Shown here piece after piece: positions 1 to 6,434 of a DNA stretch of 7,986 bases. This DNA is from Selenomonadaceae bacterium. GTDB taxonomy: Bacteria; Bacillota; Negativicutes; Selenomonadales; Selenomonadaceae. Where the stretch lies: positions 1 to 7,986 of the forward strand of contig JAFXOC010000193.1 of NCBI GenBank assembly GCA_017529085.1, written 5' to 3'. Made by a program: the position numbers and the translations under genes. Each line of letters opens with the position of its first letter. Position 1 is the first letter of the stretch. The notes beneath the pieces were generated by a model. That model made no database searches and was not told where the DNA came from. It saw nothing but the letters and a program-made list of their open reading frames with translations.

Positions 1-183
1 AGCCGCTTCTTTATACGGAGCGGATTTTTTCTTTAGACGATATACGTAAGCCAAGACCTCTGCTACTGCTTGATAGAGGTTTTCGGGGACTACGTCGCCG
101 ACTTCCACGCTCGCGTATAACGCTCGTGCCAGAGGTTTATTTTCTACTATGGGTACGTTATGTTCCTTTGCTATACGTTTTAT
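1..183 (-). pseudogene. flhB: Out-of-frame 3' continuation of flhB, cut by the window edge
   Basis: Reading the minus strand from 183 to 1 gives 61 open codons, beginning IKRIAKEHNVPIVENKPLAR and continuing through ALYASVEVGDVVPENLYQAV to AYVYRLKKK. This is the conserved end of the FlhB cytoplasmic domain: helix with PIVENKPLAR, then LY..V..G..VP..LY.AVAEVLAYVY. It follows directly on DLVAQK of the upstream frame if one A is added to the five-A run at 183-187. The frame is open to the edge with no decay, so the break is either very recent, a sequence or assembly error, or corrected by slippage. The true stop lies outside the window, probably close by. Confidence 0.85.
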
Positions 184-1148
184 TTTTGCGCTACCAAATC
201 CTGACCTTTAGCCACTATTATAGGCGCCGTCATGCCTTGTTCGTATGATAGAGCAACGGCAAAATGAGTCGGGTTCGTGATAATGACATCGGCCTTAGGC
301 ACTTCCTGCATCATTCTGGCCATCGCCATTTGACGTTGCTTTTGGCGAATCTTGCCTTTAATCTGCGGATCGCCTTCGGATTGCTTCATTTCATCTTTTA
401 CTTCTTGCTTCGTCATCTTTAAATCTTGGGTTGTCTGCCATTTTTGATAGGCGTAGTCAAGCACCGCTAAAATAAGAATAACAGCTATAACCTGAAATAC
501 CATAGCGAAGAGAATTTTTGAAAGTTCTTCTAAACTTGTGCCTAAGTCATAATAAATAAACTGCGGCATATATGGGATTTCGTCCTTTAAACTACGATAT
601 AAGAAAAAACCTATGATCGCGATTTTAAAGAGAGATTTTGCAAGTTCTACAAGAGACCGCTTTGAAAAAATACGTCCGAATCCGTTTATTAGATTTAACT
701 TACTTAACTTAAAACCGATAGCTTCGGTATTTAACTGCAACCCCACCTGATAAAAATTGATTGCAAGCCCGGTTAAAAGCACCGCAAACATTATGGGGAA
801 AACCGTTTTTAACAATAAAAGTATAATTTCTAAAAAAAGTTCTAAAAGAGTTTCCGTATCAATGTTTTGTACTAAATGACTGTATATATATGTTGCAAAA
901 ATATATATTTCACTATAAATATGTTCCCAAAGCATTTTTATAACAAAAAAAGCGATGAGAAGAACAAATCCCGTGTTTAATTCCTGACTTTTTCCGACCT
1001 GACCTTTTTTTCTCGCATCCGCTCGCTTTTTAGCGGTAGGTTCCTCTGTCTTCTCACCTTCCGCAAAAAGCTGCAAATCGAAGGAAAATAAAGGTTTTTC
1101 CTCATTCCAAGGCTTGCAAGGTTGCGGAAATATGGGAATACATCTCAT
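180..1148 (-). CDS. flhB: Flagellar type III export protein FlhB, frame-broken near its C-terminus
   Basis: FlhB is the membrane component of the flagellar type III export gate that switches substrate specificity from rod/hook to filament proteins after cutting itself at NPTH. This 322-residue frame shows the family's N-terminal FDLQLF and a basic KKRADARKKGQ segment, then four hydrophobic segments, a basic linker (KMTKQEVKDEMKQSEGDPQ) and NPTH at residues 292-295. It stops 27 residues after NPTH, at TAA 182-180, where family members continue for about 60-90 residues. That missing part is present in the -1 frame (1-183). The ATG at 1148 overlaps fliR by 47 bp, has no clear SD and adds a non-family-like stretch (MRCIPIFPQPCKPW). 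An ATG at 1105, in an ATGA overlap with the fliR stop, would give MRKKPLFSFDLQLF if one A were added to the run at 1095-1099. Identity as FlhB is secure; both ends of the reading frame are suspect. Confidence 0.9.
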   Translation of the reverse strand: MRCIPIFPQPCKPWNEEKPLFSFDLQLFAEGEKTEEPTAKKRADARKKGQVGKSQELNTGFVLLIAFFVIKMLWEHIYSEIYIFATYIYSHLVQNIDTETLLELFLEIILLLLKTVFPIMFAVLLTGLAINFYQVGLQLNTEAIGFKLSKLNLINGFGRIFSKRSLVELAKSLFKIAIIGFFLYRSLKDEIPYMPQFIYYDLGTSLEELSKILFAMVFQVIAVILILAVLDYAYQKWQTTQDLKMTKQEVKDEMKQSEGDPQIKGKIRQKQRQMAMARMMQEVPKADVIITNPTHFAVALSYEQGMTAPIIVAKGQDLVAQK

Positions 1149-1890
1149 TAAAGATCACATCCAAAAACATCACGAAAAATGGCGTTAACATCATAAGGGT
1201 TCCAAGACCAACCACAATCTGCATGGGAATACCAACCACAAAAATATTTAATTGAGGCATGGTTCTTGCAAGTATACCAAGTCCCACGTTCGTCAATAGT
1301 ACCGAAAAAGTTACGGGTATCGCTATTTTCATCCCTGTAAGGAAAATCCCCGCCGTGTAATTCACCATCATCATGGGAAGATTTCCGCTAACGGTTACGT
1401 CCCCTATAGGCACTATTCGGTAACTCTCAACCAAAGCCGAAAGCAACATATGATGCCCGTTTACCACCAAAAAAACTATAATCGCCAAATTATACAAAAA
1501 ACTTCCGATAAGCGGCATCTGCTGACCGGAAGTAGGATCCATGACATTTACGATTGCAAACCCCGCTTGCATATCCATAACTTTACCCGCCATGGTTATT
1601 GAGGCAAGCGCAATATACGCCACGAAACCAATAATCCAGCCGACGAACATCTCTCGAATTACCCAAAAGGCATACATCAATATACTCTCCGGCGCGGAAA
1701 CCACTGCGTTTTCGTCCAACATAGGGAACAGCAAAAGCGTTATTAAAAACGCCAATCCCGCCCTTATGTATATTGGCGTGTTCATAGTGCCGAAAAAAGG
1801 CGAGAGAATAAATATCCCCGTGTTTCTCGTCAATAACAACAGAAAGAGCGCCACATGATTTTGCAGCAATTCGTAGAAATCTGCGGGCAA
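1102..1890 (-). CDS. fliR: Flagellar export gate protein FliR
   Basis: FliR is an integral membrane protein of the FliPQR core, the helical channel through which flagellar proteins are exported. The product is very hydrophobic, with about six membrane segments. It shows the family features RNTGIFILSPFFG, IRAGLAFLITLLLFP, MQAGFAIVNVMDP and a C-terminal VGLGTLMMLTPFF. I choose TTG at 1890 as the start (262 residues, close to the usual 255-265), because AAGGAG at 1904-1899 lies 8 nt upstream. The longer GTG at 1899 shares its G with that SD and would have no spacer. The gene follows fliQ by 12 bp with this start. Its stop TGA (1104-1102) overlaps an ATG for flhB as ATGA. Confidence 0.93.
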   Translation of the reverse strand: MPADFYELLQNHVALFLLLLTRNTGIFILSPFFGTMNTPIYIRAGLAFLITLLLFPMLDENAVVSAPESILMYAFWVIREMFVGWIIGFVAYIALASITMAGKVMDMQAGFAIVNVMDPTSGQQMPLIGSFLYNLAIIVFLVVNGHHMLLSALVESYRIVPIGDVTVSGNLPMMMVNYTAGIFLTGMKIAIPVTFSVLLTNVGLGILARTMPQLNIFVVGIPMQIVVGLGTLMMLTPFFVMFLDVIFNEMYSHISATLQALE

Positions 1891-1898
1891 CTCTTTCA

Positions 1899-1904
1899 CT
1901 CCTT
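1899..1904 (-). promoter_or_regulatory. Ribosome binding site deciding the fliR start
   Basis: AAGGAG on the minus strand lies just after the fliQ stop TAA, whose AA it shares. A GTG in the fliR frame begins on its last base, so it cannot be served by this site. The in-frame TTG at 1890 is 8 nt downstream, a normal spacing. Confidence 0.6.
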
Positions 1905-2172
1905 AACCAATATATAACGGTAAATTCCTAAAAACCTCCGTAACATACCCAACCATTATTCGAAGCATCCAAGGACCAAAAATAAGTATTGCGACAAAAA
2001 CAGCGATAATTTTAGGTATAAACGCCAGCGTTTGCTCCTGAATAGAAGTCGTAGCCTGAAAAACACTAACCATAAGACCTACCATGAGTCCCAATCCAAG
2101 CATAGGCGCCGAAATCAGAAGCACTATCATAAGCGCATTTTGCGCAAGCTGAATTACAACATCACCCGACAT
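1903..2172 (-). CDS. fliQ: Flagellar export gate protein FliQ
   Basis: FliQ is a small membrane protein of two hairpin-forming helices that packs around FliP and FliR in the export gate. From the ATG at 2172 the product has 89 residues, the usual FliQ length. It shows the pattern VIQLAQNAL, a first helix MIVLLISAPMLGLGLMVGLM, the conserved SVFQATTSIQEQTLAFIPKI loop, and a second helix AVFVAILIFGPWMLRIM. AGGTG at 2183-2179 lies 6 nt upstream of this ATG. The longer GTG start at 2181 falls inside the SD and is unlikely. It follows the fliP stop by 9 bp and is probably translated in coupling with it. Confidence 0.95.
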   Translation of the reverse strand: MSGDVVIQLAQNALMIVLLISAPMLGLGLMVGLMVSVFQATTSIQEQTLAFIPKIIAVFVAILIFGPWMLRIMVGYVTEVFRNLPLYIG

Positions 2173-2181
2173 TGAATTCAC

Positions 2182-2931
2182 CTACTTAAAACTTGTTACG
2201 AGCGACTGAATTAAAAGTCTCCAACCATCAACCATAACAAAGAGCAATATCTTAAACGGAAGCGAAATCATAACCGGCGGCAACATCATCATACCCATGG
2301 ACATCAACGTACTTGCCACTATCATATCAATGACTATAAACGGAATATATATCATAAATCCTATTTGAAATCCGGTTTTAAGTTCGCTGATAACAAAAGC
2401 GGGAATCAAAACGAAAGTTGAAACATCCTCCTGTGTTTCAGGACGCGGCGCATCCGATAAATTTACAAAAAGCGCCAAATCCGCCTCTCGTGTCTGTTTA
2501 AACATAAACTCCCGCATTGGTCCCAGCGTATTGTCTATCGCTTCTTCTTGAGTGATTGCGCCCGCCAGATAAGGTTGAAGAGCATTATCGTTTATCGCGC
2601 TCCAATAAGGCGACATAATGTAAAACGTAAGAAATAATGACAATCCCAAAACGACTTGATTCGGCGGAACATTCTGCGTTGAAAGCGCGTTTCTTAAAAA
2701 ACCTATAACAACCACTATTCTTACAAAAGAAGTGGTCATTATCAAAATCGAAGGCGCAATCGTTAAAACCGTAAGTATCCCGATAAGCTGCAATGTCACC
2801 GCAACGTCTTCGGGATTATCGGAAGCGCCAAAACTTAAGTTCACATTTGGAACCGGCGCGGCGTAGACAAAATTCATCGAAAAGAGCAACGCCAAACAAC
2901 AGGCTAATCCTAAACAAAGCCTTATTCTCAT
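2182..2931 (-). CDS. fliP: Flagellar export gate protein FliP
   Basis: FliP forms the pentameric heart of the export-gate channel. The 249-residue product begins with a cleavable-type signal peptide (MRIRLCLGLACCLALLFSMN ending near VYAAP), as is usual for FliP. It then shows the family signatures LTIAPSILIMTTSFVRIVVV, LRNALSTQNVPPNQVVLGLS, LTFYIMSPYW, the periplasmic REFMFKQTREADLALF, and the C-terminal pair of membrane helices with SELKTGFQIGFMIYIPFIVI and MSMGMMMLPPVMISLPFKIL. The ATG at 2931 overlaps the fliO stop as ATGA and has a G-rich SD (AGGGGTGGG) just upstream. It is followed by fliQ. Nothing looks broken. Confidence 0.97.
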   Translation of the reverse strand: MRIRLCLGLACCLALLFSMNFVYAAPVPNVNLSFGASDNPEDVAVTLQLIGILTVLTIAPSILIMTTSFVRIVVVIGFLRNALSTQNVPPNQVVLGLSLFLTFYIMSPYWSAINDNALQPYLAGAITQEEAIDNTLGPMREFMFKQTREADLALFVNLSDAPRPETQEDVSTFVLIPAFVISELKTGFQIGFMIYIPFIVIDMIVASTLMSMGMMMLPPVMISLPFKILLFVMVDGWRLLIQSLVTSFK

Positions 2932-3464
2932 AGCCCACCCCTATTCTTAAATATGGGCGGAATTTTACCTATTACTTTGGATAACGCTCCAAACTGTTCG
3001 GAAAACGCTCCCACAGGCGCATTATTCGTAAGGGCAACCCTTTCCAACCTGTCTATCTCCTCCGGATCAATAACCTCCGCCAAAAGCGATACATTATGCT
3101 CCGTCACGCCTAAAATTAACATTTGCCCCGCAACTTCAACCACCGCAACCGACATCTTTGATCCTAACGCAACGCTTGCAATCAACCGTCCCGCACCATT
3201 TGAGTTAAAGGCGGAAAACCTACCTCCCACAAAACGCGCGGCGCCGTAAGCCATTAAAAGCACTATGGCAAAAACCACAAGAAGCGAAACAAGGTAGGCC
3301 AGAGTCGAAAACCAAGAAGCCGAAGTCGGCATAGGATTTACATCGTTATAATTTGCCAAATATCCGCTAGAAGGGGCAGCCTCCTCGGCTGCCCACAAAA
3401 CGCTTGAATCTGTTTGCAACAGCAATATGCCGACTGCCAAAAAAATTCGTATTATGTTTTTCAT
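2928..3464 (-). CDS. fliO: Flagellar assembly protein FliO (FliZ in Bacillus naming)
   Basis: FliO is a bitopic membrane protein that helps FliP fold and assemble into the export gate. The 178-residue product has an N-terminal hydrophobic signal or anchor (about residues 5-25, ending LWAAEE), a low-complexity periplasmic stretch, one strong membrane helix (about 52-74, LAYLVSLLVVFAIVLLMAYG), and the FliO cytoplasmic domain with the pattern ...ARFVGGRF..., LIASVALGSKMSVAVVEVAG and MLILGVTEHNVSLLAEV. The family is poorly conserved, so the call rests on this pattern plus its place directly before fliP. The ATG at 3464 has AAAGG at 3477-3473, 8 nt upstream. That SD lies in the edge of repeat copy 1. 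Confidence 0.9.
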   Translation of the reverse strand: MKNIIRIFLAVGILLLQTDSSVLWAAEEAAPSSGYLANYNDVNPMPTSASWFSTLAYLVSLLVVFAIVLLMAYGAARFVGGRFSAFNSNGAGRLIASVALGSKMSVAVVEVAGQMLILGVTEHNVSLLAEVIDPEEIDRLERVALTNNAPVGAFSEQFGALSKVIGKIPPIFKNRGGL

Positions 3465-3465
3465 T

Positions 3466-3557
3466 AAGGTAACCTTTAAAAACTATTTGATTTCCCTAAC
3501 ATCTCCCCGCCCCTTCGGGGCGGGGAGATGTTAAAAATAAGTTTTTAGAGACGCCTT
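3466..3557. repeat. Palindromic intergenic repeat, copy 1 (cheY-fliO gap)
   Basis: This is about 92 bp that aligns end to end with copy 2 on the other side of cheY, in the same orientation. The centre is a 17-bp perfect stem (3497-3513 with 3517-3533) around a TTC loop; its core is CCCCGCCCC/GGGGCGGGG. The right flank TTAAAAATAAGTTTTTAGAG (3531-3550) is identical in copy 2. The outer ends form an imperfect inverted repeat (AAGG..CTTTAAAAACTATTT on the left, the complement of AAATAAGTTTTTAGAGACGCCTT on the right). It fills the whole gap, touching the cheY stop and reaching the fliO SD. No T-tract follows the stem on the minus strand, so it is not a standard terminator. The features fit a small non-coding palindromic or MITE-like element. 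Confidence 0.8.
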
Positions 3558-3918
3558 AACCTACGGCTTTACGCACAGCCTCAAGCACACGATCCGCCTG
3601 GAAGGGTTTTACTATAAAGTCCCTGGCACCGGCTTGAATAGCTTCTATAACCATCGCCTGCTGTCCCATAGCGCTGCACATAACAATCTTTGCGTTAGGA
3701 TCAATCTTCTTAATTTCCTTTACCGCGCTGATACCGTCCATTTCAGGCATTGTAATATCCATGGTGGTAAGGTCGGGCTTTAATTCCTGATATTTCTCAA
3801 GAGCCTTCATGCCGTTTTCCGCTTCGCCCACTACTTCGTAGCCATTTTTGGACAAAATATCCTTAACCATCATTCGCATGAACGCCGCATCATCGACGAC
3901 TAAAACTCGTACTGCCAT
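3556..3918 (-). CDS. cheY: Chemotaxis response regulator CheY
   Basis: This is a single receiver domain of 120 residues with no output domain. It takes phosphate from CheA and binds the flagellar switch to set rotation. All key residues are present: acidic pair D9-D10, phospho-acceptor D54 (in TTMDITMPEMDG), S82 in the Thr/Ser position (MCSAMGQQ), and K104 followed by P105 (FIVKPF). The sequence closely resembles Bacillota CheY, which sits in the same operon position. The ATG at 3918 has AAGGAG upstream with a 9-nt spacer. The gene is set apart from fliY and fliO by gaps that each hold one copy of the palindromic repeat, unlike the tight packing of the other genes, so its mRNA level or stability may be set separately. 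The partner in this window is FliM/FliY, which also supplies the CheY-P phosphatase. Confidence 0.97.
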   Translation of the reverse strand: MAVRVLVVDDAAFMRMMVKDILSKNGYEVVGEAENGMKALEKYQELKPDLTTMDITMPEMDGISAVKEIKKIDPNAKIVMCSAMGQQAMVIEAIQAGARDFIVKPFQADRVLEAVRKAVG

Positions 3919-3961
3919 AAGACATCTCTCCTTACATTATGAAAAGTTTATGATTCCCTAA

Positions 3962-4053
3962 ACGGAGCATCTAAAAAACATTGGATTTCTCTGATGATTC
4001 CCCGCCCCTTCGGGGCGGGGAATCATTAAAAATAAGTTTTTAGAGGTGCCCTA
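3962..4053. repeat. Palindromic intergenic repeat, copy 2 (fliY-cheY gap)
   Basis: This is the second copy of the roughly 92-bp element, in the same orientation as copy 1. The stem is 3994-4008 with 4012-4026, extended by a G-T and a T-A pair, around a TTC loop with the same CCCCGCCCC core. Below the core the two copies differ in sequence but stay paired. The ends are an imperfect inverted repeat: GGAGCATCTAAAAAAC on the left, and GTTTTTAGAGGTGCCC on the right, whose complement is GGGCACCTCTAAAAAC. The rest of the 237-bp gap (4054-4155 and 3919-3961) holds no gene that I can see. Confidence 0.8.
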
Positions 4054-4155
4054 AAATGTAAACGCCATAAATAAATTTGGTTAAGACATCCCCTCCCTGC
4101 GGATGAGAACAAAATTTATGACCCTACTCGTAATATATAAATCCCTGCTCCGAAA

Positions 4156-5412
4156 TCACTGCAACTTAGCAGCTCTTTCGGCGGGCGTTGCTATTTCCGT
4201 TATGCGAACGCCGAAGTTTTCATCTATAACAACGACTTCGCCTTTCGCCAAGAACTGCCCGTTTACTTGAACGTCAACAGCCTCGCCGGCAAGTTTATCG
4301 AGTTCAACAATCGAACCGTTAGTTAGCTCTAAAATCTCCTTTATTGATTTTCTTGTGCGTCCCAATTCAACCGTAACTTGCAGAGGAACATCCAAAATAA
4401 GTCCGATGTTCGCATCGTTTATTTGAACCGGCGTCGTATTTAGCGGGATAAACTGTGCCGCTTGCACCGGGACGCTTGCCGCCGCTTGAGGTTGCGGCAC
4501 ACCGTAACCATAACCCGGCATAGGCTGAGCCATCATCTGCGGCATCGCTTGAGGCATTGGCATTGCTTGAGGCATCGGAGCTGCTTGCGGCATTGGAGCA
4601 GGCTGCGGCATAGGCGCCGCTGCCTGAGGCATAGGAGCAGGCGCTGGCGTTGGAGGAGGCGGAGCAGGTGCCGGAGCCGGCTCCGGTTCGGATGCGCCGC
4701 CTCCCATAATCGCCTCAACCATTTCTTTAGCTACATTGACAGGTAAAATTTGCATTATCTCGCTATCAATCAGCCCGTCAACTTCCATTCTGAAAGACGT
4801 TTTACAGATGGGATCGTTCTGTCCCACAATCTCCGGAAGTTTATCCTCCGTGCCCAAATCTATTAAAGTAACTTTTGGAGGCGATATGTCGATTTTTTTG
4901 TTAAACATTGTGGAAAGCGAAGTCGCTACGCTTCCCATCATCTGATTCATAGATTCGCCAACGGCGCTCATATGAATCTCGTTTAGTTCGGTGTCCGGAT
5001 TAGTACCGTCGCCGCCCATCATTAAATCTGCTATAATTGCCGCGTCCTGCGCTTGAATCGCAAGCACGTTATTTCCGTCTATTCCTATCGTATACCCGAC
5101 TTCAACCACAAGATACGGCATAGGATACTGATCCTTTATGGCGTTCATAGTGGCAATAGATACCGTAGGAGTCGTTATTGAAACTTTATGACCGAGAAGC
5201 ACCGACAAAGTTGTCGCTGCGCTTCCCATAGATATATTTCCGATTTCGCCGAGCGCATCCTTTTCCATATCGGAAAGCACATCGTCGAAAGCTTCGCCCC
5301 CACCCGAAGAAGCATCCGCGGGCGCCGCGCTCCCTCCGTCATCGGCTGGCGGTATTGCTCCACCGTTTAGAAGGGCATCAATCTCCTCTTGGGAGATCAT
5401 ATCGTCACTCAT
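4156..5412 (-). CDS. fliY: Flagellar motor switch phosphatase FliY (FliN-type C-terminus)
   Basis: FliY is a C-ring protein that builds the switch and removes phosphate from CheY-P. Numbering from the ATG at 5412 (418 residues): an N-terminal MISQEEIDALLNGG segment resembles the CheY-P-binding peptide of FliM. A CheC-like domain follows with both active-site motifs of the form D/S-x3-E-x2-N intact: D52, E56, N59 (DALGEIGN) and S149, E153, N156 (SAVGESMN). Then comes a Pro/Ala/Met/Gln-rich linker (about 242-324) and a C-terminal SpoA/FliN domain (about 334-408, LDVPLQVTVELGRTRKSIKE). AAGGAG at 5430-5425 abuts an ATG at 5424 with no spacer and sits 12 nt before the ATG at 5412, so I prefer the latter; neither spacing is ideal. 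The start overlaps the fliM end. With cheY next, signal and signal removal are encoded side by side. Confidence 0.95.
   Translation of the reverse strand: MSDDMISQEEIDALLNGGAIPPADDGGSAAPADASSGGGEAFDDVLSDMEKDALGEIGNISMGSAATTLSVLLGHKVSITTPTVSIATMNAIKDQYPMPYLVVEVGYTIGIDGNNVLAIQAQDAAIIADLMMGGDGTNPDTELNEIHMSAVGESMNQMMGSVATSLSTMFNKKIDISPPKVTLIDLGTEDKLPEIVGQNDPICKTSFRMEVDGLIDSEIMQILPVNVAKEMVEAIMGGGASEPEPAPAPAPPPPTPAPAPMPQAAAPMPQPAPMPQAAPMPQAMPMPQAMPQMMAQPMPGYGYGVPQPQAAASVPVQAAQFIPLNTTPVQINDANIGLILDVPLQVTVELGRTRKSIKEILELTNGSIVELDKLAGEAVDVQVNGQFLAKGEVVVIDENFGVRITEIATPAERAAKLQ
4486..4680 (-). repeat. Degenerate tandem repeat coding the PMPQA linker of FliY
   Basis: About 195 bp coding a chain of short units such as PAPAP, APMPQ, PMPQA and MPMPQ. 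At the DNA level, units of about 12-21 bp with GGCAT(T/C/A)GG and GCTTGAGG recur on the plus strand. The unit is loosely repeated, with variable length and synonymous changes, which suggests slippage followed by drift. The encoded segment should be disordered and joins the CheC-like part to the SpoA domain. Confidence 0.7.
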
Positions 5413-6406
5413 CCGCTGTTTCATCTCCTTCGTTTACGACACCGGTTATTTGAACCGCCATTTTCTTACCGGATGTCCCCGGACGACAGAAAAATTTCGT
5501 CTTAGTGCCGACTCGGCATTTCAAATCGTCGTCTACCTCTGTATCAAGCTGTAAAACATCGCCGAATCCAAGCGTCAAAAATTCATTTATCGAAATTGTC
5601 ACGCTTCCCATTTCAACAACAAACGGTACTTTCGTGCGCTCCAACTTCTTCTGCAAAATCTCAACCTGTTGCGGGCTGTCCTTTGTCGCCGCAGAAGCCA
5701 CCCAAAACGTAGTGGTGAGTTTTCCCATAATAGGCTCAAGCACAAGATAAGGAATACATATATTCATCATACCTTCAACTTCGCCTAGTTTTAATTGAAC
5801 CGTTATTATAACCACCATATCGTTTGGCGGGACAATCTGCGCGAACTGCGGGTTAGATTCCATTGTTTCAATGCTCGGGAAAAACTCAACAACATTTGCC
5901 CACGCATCTTTTAGGTGACTTACCGCCGTATCTATAAAACGATGTATAACCGCCTCTTCTATATCCGTTAAAACCCTAACTTTTATACTGCTTTCGCCCG
6001 TCCCACCCAGAACACGATCTATATACGCAAACGCGATCTCGGTATTAACCTCAAATATTATATTGCCCTTTAAAGGCGGTACCGTAAGCACACTAATTAC
6101 GCTAGGATTCGACAACGACTGCACGAATTCCTGATACGTAAGCTGCTCGACAGATGCTACCTCTATAGAGACCATCGTTCTAAGATGAGTTGAAAGATAG
6201 GTATTAAAAAGACGCGCAAAACTTTCGTGAAGCATATAGAGCGTTCGAATCTGATCTTTTGAAAACTTATCCGGACGCCTAAAATCGTAAGTTTTTACTT
6301 TTTTCTGTGTCTCTTCAGCTTTTACTTCTTCCGCCGAGACCGTGCCTTCCGAGAGTGCGGACAGCAGTTTATCTATCTCTGATTGAGATAAGACGTCTTC
6401 TGCCAA
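5405..6406 (-). CDS. fliM: Flagellar motor switch protein FliM
   Basis: FliM forms the middle of the C-ring, binding CheY-P through its N-terminal peptide, FliG through its middle domain and FliN/FliY through its C-terminus. The 333-residue product has the N-terminal peptide LSQSEIDKLLSAL (about 6-18), the conserved DFRRPDKF (41-48), the CheC-like middle domain with YIDRVLGGTG (GGTG at 134-137, the FliG-contact loop), and a C-terminal SpoA domain (about 255-325). Length and domain order are standard. The start is TTG at 6406, served by AAGGGGGG upstream with a spacer of about 6 nt. The gene is 28 bp after fliL, and its stop overlaps the start of fliY. No CheC active-site motif is seen in the middle domain, as expected for FliM. 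Confidence 0.97.
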   Translation of the reverse strand: MAEDVLSQSEIDKLLSALSEGTVSAEEVKAEETQKKVKTYDFRRPDKFSKDQIRTLYMLHESFARLFNTYLSTHLRTMVSIEVASVEQLTYQEFVQSLSNPSVISVLTVPPLKGNIIFEVNTEIAFAYIDRVLGGTGESSIKVRVLTDIEEAVIHRFIDTAVSHLKDAWANVVEFFPSIETMESNPQFAQIVPPNDMVVIITVQLKLGEVEGMMNICIPYLVLEPIMGKLTTTFWVASAATKDSPQQVEILQKKLERTKVPFVVEMGSVTISINEFLTLGFGDVLQLDTEVDDDLKCRVGTKTKFFCRPGTSGKKMAVQITGVVNEGDETADE

Positions 6407-6434
6407 TCGTCACCCCCCTTTCAGCCATTTTTTA

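Noticed and set aside
1541..1858. Plus-strand open frame opposite fliR
   Set aside because: It is antisense to a well-supported FliR membrane protein and has no recognisable domain or SD.
2953..3249. Plus-strand open frame opposite fliO
   Set aside because: It is a shadow of fliO, whose frame and overlap with fliP are well supported.
3497..3533. Hairpin after cheY as a rho-independent terminator
   Set aside because: On the transcribed (minus) strand the stem is followed by GGGAAATC and not a T-run; on the plus strand it is followed by AAAAATAAG with T's only about ten bases later. The same holds for the copy at 3992-4028. Treated as a repeat with a hairpin; partial termination is not excluded.
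4061..4155. Sigma-D (FliA) promoter before cheY, from TAAATTTT on the minus strand
   Set aside because: The matching GCCGATAA-type -10 is absent at the expected distance.
4462..4746. Plus-strand and other-frame open frames over the FliY linker, rich in Arg, His and Leu
   Set aside because: They are by-products of the GC-rich Pro/Ala/Gln repeat of fliY read in other frames.
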